Positions 17,487 to 27,447 of a stretch of 64,000 bases of DNA are shown here, piece after piece. This stretch comes from Winogradskyella echinorum (GTDB taxonomy: Bacteria > Bacteroidota > Bacteroidia > Flavobacteriales > Flavobacteriaceae): the NCBI RefSeq assembly GCF_014297365.1, contig NZ_JACOQD010000003.1, positions 186,001-250,000 on the forward strand, given 5' to 3'. How positions within the stretch are numbered: the stretch's first letter is position 1; each line of letters starts with the position of its first letter. Under the pieces are notes generated by a model. That model saw only the letters and a program-made list of their open reading frames with translations, did no database searches and was not told the DNA's origin. The translations under genes and the position numbers were made by a program.

Positions 17487-20400
17487 ATGAATTACATTAG
17501 TCGTTCCCTCAGTTTATTTCTATGCCTTATTTGTAGTACAATTTATGCTCAGCAGATTACTGTAGATAATACAGTTTCACCACAAGATTTAATTGAAAAT
17601 ACTTTAATACAAGGATGTGTAGAGGTTTCAAATATCAGTTCGCCTTCAAATGGAAGTGCTATTGGTTTAGGTAGCTTTGGTTACTTTGATAGAGGGGCTT
17701 CAAATTTTCCTTTTCAAAACGGAATTGTTTTAACCACCGGAAATGCTAACGCTGCTGGTAATGGTCTAAATAATAATATTTTAAATGATGGAGACGACAC
17801 TTGGTTAACTGACAGTGATTTAGAAACCGCACTAGGGATTTCTGGGACTGTAAATGCCACCTCAATAGAGTTTGATTTTATATCTATTTCAGACCAAATC
17901 CAATTTAACTATATATTAGCCTCAGAAGAGTATTTTGGTAATAATCCTTGTGAATACTCTGATGGTTTTGCTTTTTTAATTAGAGAAGCTGGTTCTGGCA
18001 ATCCTTACACCAATATTGCTTTAGTCCCTGGAACCTCAACTCCGGTTAATACCAATTCTGTACACGATGAAATTGTTGGCTTTTGTGAAGCTTCTAATGA
18101 AGAATATTTTGAGGGTTACAATTTAGGTGACACCAATTATAATGGTAGAACAACTGTGCTTTCTGCAACAGCTTCGATTCAGCCTAATGTGCAATATCAA
18201 ATTAAATTAGTAATTGCAGACCAATCAGACGAGAATTTTGATTCTGCAGTATTTATTGAAGGTAATAGTTTTAATGCTACAGTAGATTTAGGCGAAGATT
18301 TTTCTACATGTGCAAGTAATGTATTGTTAGATGGAAATATTAACAATCCGCAAGCTACTTATTCTTGGTACTTTAATAACACACTTATTCCTTCTGAAAA
18401 CCAAGCTACTTATAATGCCTTACAAACCGGAAACTATCGTATTGAAGTTGAACTTCCTTTTGCAAGCGGAACCTGTATAATTGAGGACGATATTAATCTT
18501 ACGCTTAGCTCTACACAATCATCTGAACCAATTTCAGATTATAATATATGTGACGATTTAAGTAATGATGGTATAGAAACCTTTGACTTATCTACTAAAG
18601 ATGCAGAGGTTTTAGCATCTGTACCACCTGCCAATTACACATTTTCTTATCATTATAACAATACGGATGCACTTAACGGTAATAACGCAATTACAAGTCC
18701 GATACAAAACACATCAAACCCTCAAATAATTCACGTAAGAATCGAAGATACTAGTAATGGCTGCTTAGCTTTTTCTACTATTAATTTGAATGTTAATCAG
18801 ATACCTACAATAGTTGATCCAACACCTTTAGAAGCCTGTGATGATCAAACTGCAGATGGCATTGTAGCCATGGACTTAAATACATTAAAAGATGATGAAA
18901 TTACTAATGGACAAACAAATTTAGTAGTTACTTATCACAGTACTGCGGCAGATGCAGCTTCTACAAGCAACGCATTACCAATGCCTTACACTAATTCTAA
19001 TGTAAATGAACAATTATTTGTTAGTGTAACTAATTCAGAAACTGGTTGTAGCACTACCACTACCCTAGATATTACGGTATTAGTCAATCCTGTAATAAAT
19101 ACTGAAGATCATTATATTGATGCTTGCGATAATGACCATGATGGCATTGCAGACTTTGATTTAACGTCCATAATTCCAGATGTATTAGATGGATTAACTA
19201 ATGTCTCAGTCACCTTTCACGCTACAGAAGAAGATGCATTAACAGGTGCTAATCCAATAGCAGATGATAGCAACTACGAAAACCTAAATGCAAATGAACA
19301 AACCGTATACATAAGAGTAGAAAGTAACGCTACTGGTTGTGCCTCTGTTACACCAATAGAAATACATACAAATTTATTATTAACAGCTACTAACATTAGA
19401 AGTCTTACAGTTTGTGATATAGATGATGATGGTGAGGAAGAGTTTAATTTTGCAAACATTGCAGTTGGTATAATTAACGACCTGCCAGATGTAACGGTAA
19501 AATTTTATGAATCTGAGAATGATAGGACTAACCAAGTAAATGAAATTAACCAAGGTATATCTTATCATAACACCAGTAATCCTCAAACCATTTATTTAAC
19601 GCTAGAAAGTCCTACATGTACTGAAACAACTGAAATTGAGTTAATTCTAGCTCCCATAGTAGAGTTTGAATCAGTCGGAAGTTTAGACACTTGTGATGAT
19701 GACCAAGATGGTGTCACAGAAATAGATTTATCAGAATTTGATGCTGCAGTAACCAACGGTATGGAAGGTTTTAGTGTTACATACTTTTTAACAGAAAATG
19801 ATGCAAACGATAACGATAATGCATTACCAAATCTATATACTAACACAACTAATCCGTTTACACTTTACCCAAGAATAACTTTTGATGATACTGGTTGTGC
19901 TGATGTTAACTCTTTTCAAGTAAATGTATTACCAGCACCAGAAAGTGAAAAACCAGATGATATTATAATTTGCGATGCCGATAGAGATGGTATTTTTACA
20001 ATTAATTTAAACAATAGTATTCCTAATTCAATTTCAACTACATCGAATAGAACAGTTACATTTCATAATTCTTTTAACGAGGCAGAATTAGATACTAATC
20101 CAATTACAAATACTTCAAACTATGATGCACAAACTGAAACAATTTTTATGCGCGTAGAAAATAGTACAACGGGTTGTTCTACGATAGAAGAATTAGATAT
20201 CATTGTAAATACGTTACCTTATGTAGGCGATTTATCCAATTCAATAGACAACTATATATATTGTGAAAATGAATCGGATGGTATAGGAGAGTTTATTTTT
20301 GAAAGTAAAGATGCTGAAGCATTAGATGGACAAACTGGCAAAGATGTTTCGTATTATCTTAATCAGGCAGATGCCAATAATAAAGTAAATGCAATAGACA

Positions 20401-22328
20401 AATCCAATAGCTATGAAAATATTAGTAATCCTCAACAAATCTTTGTTAGAGTTGATAATATCACAGATGTATCTTGCTATATGACCTCCTCATTCTCTAT
20501 TGAGGTTGGCACTAATCCTCAATACAATGAACCAACTGATTTTTTTGTATGTGATGACACCACTAATGATGGATCAGTAACATTAGACTTTTCTTCTAAA
20601 ATCACAGAAATTACTGCTGGTTTTTCGGGAATAGAAAATGTAACTTTCTATACTACAGAAAATGATGCTATGAATGGTAATAATGCCTTGCCTCTTCAGT
20701 TTACAAACACCTCTAACCCACAAGAAATATTTGTACAAATAGACAATGGCACAATATGTAACTCTATAACATCATTTGTAATAAATGTTGTACAAACACC
20801 CGCTGTAAGAAGTGTAGAGCCAATGACAGACTGTGACGATGACACTGATGGCTCACTTACATTCGATTTAACCATAGCGGAATCTAATATTTTAGATGTT
20901 AGACAAGACGATCTTGTTATTAATTATTATACAGATTTTGATGATTCTGAAGGAAATATTAATGAAATTTCAAATCCAGAAAGTTTCACCAATACATCCA
21001 ATCCACAGACGGTTTATATAAAAGTGACGAATACAATTTCAAATTGTTATGTAACTCAACCTATTGAATTAATAGTTAACCAACCACCTTTAATAAATGA
21101 CTTTAGCACCTATAACATCTGTGCTAATAATACTAACAGTGTTGATTTAACCGAAATAAATGAAATAGCTGTAGATAACAATTTCAATGTATTATTTAGT
21201 TATTTTTCTAATGAAGCAGACGCAATAGCTAATGTAAATGCTCTAGATACTAACTATTTTTATTCAACCAACAACGACACGTTATTTGTTAGAACGGAAT
21301 ACAGCACAACGCACTGTTCTATGTATTATGAGTTCAACTTGCGCGTTAATCCATTACCAACAGCAAACCAGCCTAATGACTTAGTTGCTTGTGATGATGA
21401 CTTTGACGGCATATTAGAATTCGATTTATTGCAACAAAACACTAGTATTTTAGGAAGTCAAAATCCTAATTTATTTACTGTATCTTATCATCATAGTGAG
21501 CTTCAGGCTAATGAAAATAATTCGGCTTTAGACACTAATTATATGGCATATGATGGTGAAATTATATATGCTAGAGTTGAAAACAATAATACTGGATGCT
21601 ATAATACAACTCAATTTTCTACAGTTATTAATCCTTTGCCGATTATTGATATAGAAGATCAAGTGATTTGTTTAGATAATTTACCATTACTAGTTTCGGC
21701 AAACACAAACAATCCAACAGATCAATATGTATGGTCAACTGGAGAAACCACTCCTGAAATTGAAATTTCGGATGTTGGTAGCTATTGGGTTACAATAACT
21801 ACTGTGTATGGTTGTGAAAACACACGTGTTTTTGGAGTCACAGAATCTGAAGCTGCAACAATTGAAGTTACCGAAATTGTAGATTTTTCTGACCCAAATA
21901 ATATTACAGTAACAATTAGTGGTATTGGTAATTATCTCTATCAGTTAGATGATTTTGAACCTCAAGTATCTAACGTTTTTGAAAATGTTGCTATGGGTTA
22001 CCATACAGTTAAAATTATTGATTTAAATGGTTGCTCGGATGTAACCAAAGAAGTTTTAGTAGTAGATATTCCAAAATTCTTTACACCTAACGATGATGGC
22101 GATTTTGATACTTGGCACATTGTAGGTATTGAAACACTACCAGGCACGGTAATTAATATATTTGATCGTTATGGTAAACTTTTAAAGCGAATAAGCGCAG
22201 ACACAACTGGTTGGGACGGCTATTTTAACGGAACAAAAATGCCTGCAAGTGATTATTGGTTTATTGCAGACGTTAAGCGCGGAAATTCATCCTTCCAAGT
22301 AAAAGGACATTTTACCTTAAGACGTTAA
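17487..22328 (+). CDS. Giant choice-of-anchor-L, T9SS type B repeat protein
   Basis: A 1613-residue secreted protein. The signal peptide ends at about residue 21 (STIYAQ). Residues ~22-265 form a choice-of-anchor-L-like domain (QDLIENTLIQGCVEVSNI, SFGYFDRGASNFPFQNGIVL, then ASEEYFGNNPCEYSDGFAFL and DSAVFIEGNSF). An Ig-like segment and eleven ~95-residue modules follow. Each opens with a motif like ACDDDFDGxxxFDL, which could bind calcium, and continues with xVxYYxSxxDAxxxxNxI and NPQTIYVRVEN; they lie between about residues 350 and 1390. A LWSTGE/SprB-like region and the type B sorting domain (IPKFFTPNDDGDFDTW to KGHFTLRR) end the protein. It is the first of four tandem paralogues with a common head, and its tail is about as related to theirs as ordinary paralogues. 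Confidence 0.9.
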   Translation: MNYISRSLSLFLCLICSTIYAQQITVDNTVSPQDLIENTLIQGCVEVSNISSPSNGSAIGLGSFGYFDRGASNFPFQNGIVLTTGNANAAGNGLNNNILNDGDDTWLTDSDLETALGISGTVNATSIEFDFISISDQIQFNYILASEEYFGNNPCEYSDGFAFLIREAGSGNPYTNIALVPGTSTPVNTNSVHDEIVGFCEASNEEYFEGYNLGDTNYNGRTTVLSATASIQPNVQYQIKLVIADQSDENFDSAVFIEGNSFNATVDLGEDFSTCASNVLLDGNINNPQATYSWYFNNTLIPSENQATYNALQTGNYRIEVELPFASGTCIIEDDINLTLSSTQSSEPISDYNICDDLSNDGIETFDLSTKDAEVLASVPPANYTFSYHYNNTDALNGNNAITSPIQNTSNPQIIHVRIEDTSNGCLAFSTINLNVNQIPTIVDPTPLEACDDQTADGIVAMDLNTLKDDEITNGQTNLVVTYHSTAADAASTSNALPMPYTNSNVNEQLFVSVTNSETGCSTTTTLDITVLVNPVINTEDHYIDACDNDHDGIADFDLTSIIPDVLDGLTNVSVTFHATEEDALTGANPIADDSNYENLNANEQTVYIRVESNATGCASVTPIEIHTNLLLTATNIRSLTVCDIDDDGEEEFNFANIAVGIINDLPDVTVKFYESENDRTNQVNEINQGISYHNTSNPQTIYLTLESPTCTETTEIELILAPIVEFESVGSLDTCDDDQDGVTEIDLSEFDAAVTNGMEGFSVTYFLTENDANDNDNALPNLYTNTTNPFTLYPRITFDDTGCADVNSFQVNVLPAPESEKPDDIIICDADRDGIFTINLNNSIPNSISTTSNRTVTFHNSFNEAELDTNPITNTSNYDAQTETIFMRVENSTTGCSTIEELDIIVNTLPYVGDLSNSIDNYIYCENESDGIGEFIFESKDAEALDGQTGKDVSYYLNQADANNKVNAIDKSNSYENISNPQQIFVRVDNITDVSCYMTSSFSIEVGTNPQYNEPTDFFVCDDTTNDGSVTLDFSSKITEITAGFSGIENVTFYTTENDAMNGNNALPLQFTNTSNPQEIFVQIDNGTICNSITSFVINVVQTPAVRSVEPMTDCDDDTDGSLTFDLTIAESNILDVRQDDLVINYYTDFDDSEGNINEISNPESFTNTSNPQTVYIKVTNTISNCYVTQPIELIVNQPPLINDFSTYNICANNTNSVDLTEINEIAVDNNFNVLFSYFSNEADAIANVNALDTNYFYSTNNDTLFVRTEYSTTHCSMYYEFNLRVNPLPTANQPNDLVACDDDFDGILEFDLLQQNTSILGSQNPNLFTVSYHHSELQANENNSALDTNYMAYDGEIIYARVENNNTGCYNTTQFSTVINPLPIIDIEDQVICLDNLPLLVSANTNNPTDQYVWSTGETTPEIEISDVGSYWVTITTVYGCENTRVFGVTESEAATIEVTEIVDFSDPNNITVTISGIGNYLYQLDDFEPQVSNVFENVAMGYHTVKIIDLNGCSDVTKEVLVVDIPKFFTPNDDGDFDTWHIVGIETLPGTVINIFDRYGKLLKRISADTTGWDGYFNGTKMPASDYWFIADVKRGNSSFQVKGHFTLRR

Positions 22329-22456
22329 AATTTGCTTTTCAACTTTTAAATTGTACAATTAACAATCTTTTCGATTTGATTTAGATGCTTTTTCTTACTT
22401 TTATAAAAAAAGCAAACCCTAGTATTCTTTAACTAAGGTGATTTTATAAAAGTCTG

Positions 22457-25400
22457 ATGAAAAAGAAAAATATTTATTTATTTCTCTTCTTTTGTGCATA
22501 TATGTGTTTTACATATGCACAACAAATTAGTACAGACAATTCTCAACAGCCTAACCAACTAATTCAAAATTTAGTGGGTGATAACTGTGCCTCAGCTTCT
22601 AATATTACATCCTCTATTAATGGGTCTGTAAATAATATTATGAGTTATGGGTCTTTTGATAAAGGTGCATCAAACTTCCCACTTGATAGTGGTATTGTGT
22701 TATCTACTGGTAATGTAACTTCAGTTGGAAATGATGTTATAAGCGAAAATTTAAGTGACGGTGAAATTGATTGGGGCACTGATCCAGATGTAGAAAACAT
22801 TTTAGGAATTAGCCAAACATTAAATGCAACTTCAATAGAATTCGATTTTGTATCTGCCAATAATTTTGTTGCGTTTAAATATTTATTTGCTTCCGATGAA
22901 TACCAACAAGAATACCCTTGTACATTCCAAGATGTATTTGCTATTTTAATTAAAAGAGCTGGCACAGCAGATCCGTATGTTAATATTGCTTTGGTACCAG
23001 ACACTAATTCTTATGTTACTACAAACACCATACATCCAGATATCAGTGGTTTTTGTGAAGCTGAAAATGAAGATTATTTTCAAGGTTATAATTCTGGCAA
23101 TACTAACTTTAATGGAAGTACTGTTGTACTAAATGCAACTAGTGAGATTATTCCGAATGTAACTTATCATATTAAATTTGTTATAGCTGATCATATTGAT
23201 GAACGTTTTGATTCTGCAGTTTTTATTGAAGCTGAAGGTTTTGGTAGTTCTATAGACTTAGGTCCAGACCGAAGTATTTGCGGTAATGACTTAACGCTAG
23301 ATGCAAATATTAATAATGCAACAGCTACATACACTTGGTTTTTAGATGGCAATGAAATTACAGGAGAAACTAACACTACTTTAGAGGTTAATCAATCTGG
23401 TACTTATAATGTTGAAGTTACCATACCAACAACTAGTGGTAATTGTACATTAACCGATACTATAGAAATAGAAATTATTCCGTTTCAACAAGCGGAACCT
23501 ATTGAAGATATTTTAATCTGTGATGAAGCTCCTGGTGATGGTCTATATGATTTTAATTTTCCCTTATTAAAAGATGACGAAATTTTTGATGTTTTACCCT
23601 CTACTAATTATACCATTAGTTATCATTTAAGTGAAGATGACGCTCAGAACAATAACAATTCTATAAATGGTTTATATCAAAATACAGAAGAAACTGAAAC
23701 TATTTATGTTCGTATTGAAAGTTTAAGTGGTGATTGTTTGCAAATTGGAAGCTTCAATATAATTGTAAATATATCTCCAAATACATTTGATGTTGGCTTA
23801 CTAGATATGTGTGATGGACTTCTCTATGATGGTGTCCCTATCAACGAACTTAGTCATTATAGTTTTAACATTGCAAATTATGAGTTTAATAGAGAAACTC
23901 AATTTTATTTAACAGAAGAAGATGCTATTAATAATGAAAATGAAATAACATTAGCTACTCAAATAATTGGAGAGCCACCATTTATTTACGCTAAAGTAAC
24001 CGATATTTTAAATGGATGTTCATCCATTATTCCAGTAGGTTTTAATTATCAAAACAGTATTGATTTATCTGTTTATGATTTTGTATTATCAGATTGTTTA
24101 GATCCTCAGTATTACGAAAACACTAACACATCTCCTTATTATTCAGATTATAATAATTTAGGAGTTACACATAATTTAGATGTTATTATTGATGAAATAT
24201 CTGAAGATTATCCAAATGCATCAGTTTTATTTTTTGGATCCTATGAAAGTGCTGTAGCTGATCAATTTCCATTCTTTTTTGAAGAATTTCCTAGAATGGT
24301 TACTTTTACTCAACCAGTAACTACCATTTATATAAAAGTTAGAGGAGAGGGAATTCCATGTCCATCTATAACATCTGTAGAAGTACACAAAAATGTATTA
24401 TTCAATATACTAGGCCCTGAAAAGGATGTTTATAGATGTGATGATTCATCTAATGATGGTATTGTTGATTTTGATTTAATTGACATCGAAGAAGAAATTA
24501 CAGAAGGCTACAGTGATATAAATGTAACTTTCTACGCAACTGAAGAAGATAGAGATAATGAAGTTAATCCACTAGATGAAAATGTGCCTTTTTCTGCAAC
24601 TCATGGGCAAAGCATCTATATCGCATCTGCTTTCGAGGATTGCACACACCGTTCTAAAGTTATGCTAAATATTCATCCAGCAATAAATGTTACACCGAGA
24701 ACAATTGAATATTGTGGTAATCTAAATCCTAATACCAATAGCACTACTATAGCATTATCTCCGCTAACAGATGATGTACTAGAAGGTCTTAATATTAATG
24801 GATCTGTAGAATTCTATATTAGTCAAGAAGATGCAGAAAACCAAGAAAATGTCCTTACAGGAACTTACGATATAACAGGTGATCAAGAAATATTTTTTGT
24901 TAGAGTTAAAAACTTTTTTACCGGGTGTTTCGATATTTCAACACTTCAAGTCAATATTACAAATACTATTCAAGCTAGTAATCCTGACCCAATTATTGTT
25001 TGTGATGATGATCAAGATGGTATTTCTATAGTAAATCTAGAAAGTGTAATTCCAGATCTTTCAAATGGTTCTGATGATTTAAGTTTTACCTTTTTTGAAA
25101 ATTATCAAGATGCCTTAAATAATAACTCACCAATAGTTAATCCAAGTAGTTATGAAACAACTACCAAAACCATATACATCAGAGGCGAAATAACTAATTT
25201 AGAATGTTTTACAGTTTTTACATTTGATGTTCTTATATACAACAATCCTTATTTAAATACGATTTCAGATTTTATTAATTGCGAAATTGATATTAATAAT
25301 CCTTCTGGTTTTATTTTAGCAAATAAAGATACTGAAGTAATTAATGGACAATCAGGTATGCAAGTTTTCTATTTTGAAAATGAAACTGATGCCATTAATA

Positions 25401-27346
25401 AACATAACGCGATTGATAAAGATTTAGCCTATATCACCTCATCTAATCCTCAAACTATCTATGTAAGATTAGAGAATGAAGCTGAAAATAGTTGTTTTGC
25501 AGTAGCTCCAATGCAATTAGAGATTAAGCAAGCTCCAATCTATGTTGAGCCAACAGATGTTTTTGAATGTGATGTAAATAGTACCGGACTTGTATCTACA
25601 GATTTAAATGAAAAAGTTAATGAAATTACAAATGGTGCTACTCAAGACTTAAATGTTTCATTTCATTTAACATCCTTAAATGCAGATAATGGCGCAAATG
25701 AAATACCTTTAAACTTTACAACAACAGCTAATCCTCAATTAGTATTTGCTCGTGTAGAGAATGTAAATTCTGGCTGTTTTGAAGTATCGCAATTTTATAT
25801 TAATAGCTTATCACTACCAGAAGTAAACCATAACCAATCCTTTGAAGCATGTGCAGATAACTATGATACTAGTATAGAATGGGATTTAACACTTAAGGAA
25901 ATTGAAATTTTAGATGGCAGACAATACAACATTGATTTTACATACTATAGATCTGAAACTGATTTAGAGAACAATAATAATCCTATTTTAAATCCAGAAT
26001 CGTATACAAACACCTCAAATCCTGAAACAGTTTATGTAAAAATAAGAAATGCTTCTACAGAATGCTATAATGTTGTGGCTTTAGATCTTATCATTAATAT
26101 GCCACCAGAAATCAACGATTTTGAAACATTTAATATTTGTGAAAATGAGAATAATCTTGTCGATTTAACTGAAATTAACGAAGCACTTTTAGATAATACT
26201 TATAATATACTTGTTAGCTACCATACAAGCGAAGGAGATGCTGTGGCTAGTACAAATGCGCTTAACACAAATTACAATTACACCAACACCAATGAATCGC
26301 TTTTTGCAAGAGTAGAATATAGCACTACTAATTGTTACGCCGTTTACCCATTTCAATTGGTTGTTGAGCCACTTCCTATTGCCAATCAACCAAATGATTT
26401 AGTAGCTTGCGATGATAATACGGATGGTGCTTTTCTGTTTGATTTAACATCTCAGAACACAGCCATTTTAGACGGACAAAATCCTAATGACATTTCAGTA
26501 AGCTATTATAATTCTCAAAACAATGCTACTGAAAATTTATCACCTCTAAATACCGATTATTTAGCTTATAATAATGAAATCATTTTTGTAAGAGTTGAAA
26601 ATAATACAACTAGTTGTTTTGACACAACTCAATTTTCTATTATAGTAAACCCATTACCTATCAACGCTATTGAAGACCAAGTGATTTGTTTAAATAATTT
26701 GCCATTGGTTGTTTCAGCCGAAACAGGCAACTCTACAGACTCTTATTTATGGTCAACAGGTGTAGCTTCATCTGAAATTGAAATCTATGATACTGGTTCA
26801 TATTCTGTTACCATTACTAACGCATTTGGTTGCGAATATACTAGTACGTTTAATGTTACCGAATCGGAGTCTGCTGTTATTGACGTTGTGGAAACTATTG
26901 ATTTTTCTGATCCAAATAATATTACTGTAACTGTTAATGGCATTGGTAATTATCTCTATCAGCTTAATAATTTGCCGGTACAAACATCTAATGTGTTTGT
27001 AAATGTACCTCTTGGTTACAATACAATTAAGGTGATAGACCAAAATGGTTGTGCACAAATTACTCGAGAGGTGATGGTCATTGATGCTCCAAAACATATG
27101 ACACCTAATAGCGATGGTGATTTTGATACTTGGCATATCGTTGGTGTAGAAACACTACCTGGTACCATTATACATATCTTTGATCGTAAAGGAAAACTAT
27201 TAAAAGAGCTTGGATCTAATACATCTGGTTGGGATGGAACTTACAATGGTAATAAAATGCCAACTGGTGATTATTGGTATTTAGCCACGGTAACTCAAAA
27301 CGGAAAAACGTTTCAGGTTAAAGGGCATTTTGCCTTGAGACGTTAA
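22457..27346 (+). CDS. Giant choice-of-anchor-L, T9SS type B repeat protein
   Basis: A 1629-residue paralogue of the preceding protein. The signal peptide ends near CFTYAQ (residue ~21). The anchor-L-like domain spans ~22-265 (FGSFDKGASNF-like segment, then FASDEYQQEYPCTFQDVFAIL and DSAVFIEAEGFGSS). Eleven modules follow, beginning with LICDEAPGDGLYDFNF and ending with VACDDNTDGAFLFDL; several have lost the full D-x-D-x-D-G motif (EYCGNLNPNT, SDCLDPQYYE). A type B sorting domain with APKHMTPNSDGDFDTW ends in KGHFALRR. Module order is collinear with the next gene across the whole protein. The first ~75% is clearly diverged, while the last 1.2 kb is nearly identical to it. Probably a surface adhesin or part of the extracellular layer; no enzymatic motif is visible. 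Confidence 0.9.
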   Translation: MKKKNIYLFLFFCAYMCFTYAQQISTDNSQQPNQLIQNLVGDNCASASNITSSINGSVNNIMSYGSFDKGASNFPLDSGIVLSTGNVTSVGNDVISENLSDGEIDWGTDPDVENILGISQTLNATSIEFDFVSANNFVAFKYLFASDEYQQEYPCTFQDVFAILIKRAGTADPYVNIALVPDTNSYVTTNTIHPDISGFCEAENEDYFQGYNSGNTNFNGSTVVLNATSEIIPNVTYHIKFVIADHIDERFDSAVFIEAEGFGSSIDLGPDRSICGNDLTLDANINNATATYTWFLDGNEITGETNTTLEVNQSGTYNVEVTIPTTSGNCTLTDTIEIEIIPFQQAEPIEDILICDEAPGDGLYDFNFPLLKDDEIFDVLPSTNYTISYHLSEDDAQNNNNSINGLYQNTEETETIYVRIESLSGDCLQIGSFNIIVNISPNTFDVGLLDMCDGLLYDGVPINELSHYSFNIANYEFNRETQFYLTEEDAINNENEITLATQIIGEPPFIYAKVTDILNGCSSIIPVGFNYQNSIDLSVYDFVLSDCLDPQYYENTNTSPYYSDYNNLGVTHNLDVIIDEISEDYPNASVLFFGSYESAVADQFPFFFEEFPRMVTFTQPVTTIYIKVRGEGIPCPSITSVEVHKNVLFNILGPEKDVYRCDDSSNDGIVDFDLIDIEEEITEGYSDINVTFYATEEDRDNEVNPLDENVPFSATHGQSIYIASAFEDCTHRSKVMLNIHPAINVTPRTIEYCGNLNPNTNSTTIALSPLTDDVLEGLNINGSVEFYISQEDAENQENVLTGTYDITGDQEIFFVRVKNFFTGCFDISTLQVNITNTIQASNPDPIIVCDDDQDGISIVNLESVIPDLSNGSDDLSFTFFENYQDALNNNSPIVNPSSYETTTKTIYIRGEITNLECFTVFTFDVLIYNNPYLNTISDFINCEIDINNPSGFILANKDTEVINGQSGMQVFYFENETDAINKHNAIDKDLAYITSSNPQTIYVRLENEAENSCFAVAPMQLEIKQAPIYVEPTDVFECDVNSTGLVSTDLNEKVNEITNGATQDLNVSFHLTSLNADNGANEIPLNFTTTANPQLVFARVENVNSGCFEVSQFYINSLSLPEVNHNQSFEACADNYDTSIEWDLTLKEIEILDGRQYNIDFTYYRSETDLENNNNPILNPESYTNTSNPETVYVKIRNASTECYNVVALDLIINMPPEINDFETFNICENENNLVDLTEINEALLDNTYNILVSYHTSEGDAVASTNALNTNYNYTNTNESLFARVEYSTTNCYAVYPFQLVVEPLPIANQPNDLVACDDNTDGAFLFDLTSQNTAILDGQNPNDISVSYYNSQNNATENLSPLNTDYLAYNNEIIFVRVENNTTSCFDTTQFSIIVNPLPINAIEDQVICLNNLPLVVSAETGNSTDSYLWSTGVASSEIEIYDTGSYSVTITNAFGCEYTSTFNVTESESAVIDVVETIDFSDPNNITVTVNGIGNYLYQLNNLPVQTSNVFVNVPLGYNTIKVIDQNGCAQITREVMVIDAPKHMTPNSDGDFDTWHIVGVETLPGTIIHIFDRKGKLLKELGSNTSGWDGTYNGNKMPTGDYWYLATVTQNGKTFQVKGHFALRR
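26132..27346 (+). repeat. Duplicated 3' segment, copy 1 (second pair)
   Basis: This 1215-base stretch aligns at a constant offset of 4931 to 31063-32277, with only scattered base changes up to the shared stop codon. It starts inside the NICENENNLVDL module and covers the last two modules, the SprB-like region and the sorting domain. Confidence 0.9.
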
Positions 27347-27447
27347 AAATTATAAATATTTACACCTCACAAAGTACTATATGGCATAATTTTAGTGCGA
27401 TAATAGTATATTTATACAAAAAAATTGCCGGGCTATATTGACTATCT

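Noticed and set aside
22378..22420. GCTTTTT...AAAAAGC inverted repeat as terminator
   Set aside because: The loop is long, the stem is only A-T rich, and no T tract follows on the + strand.
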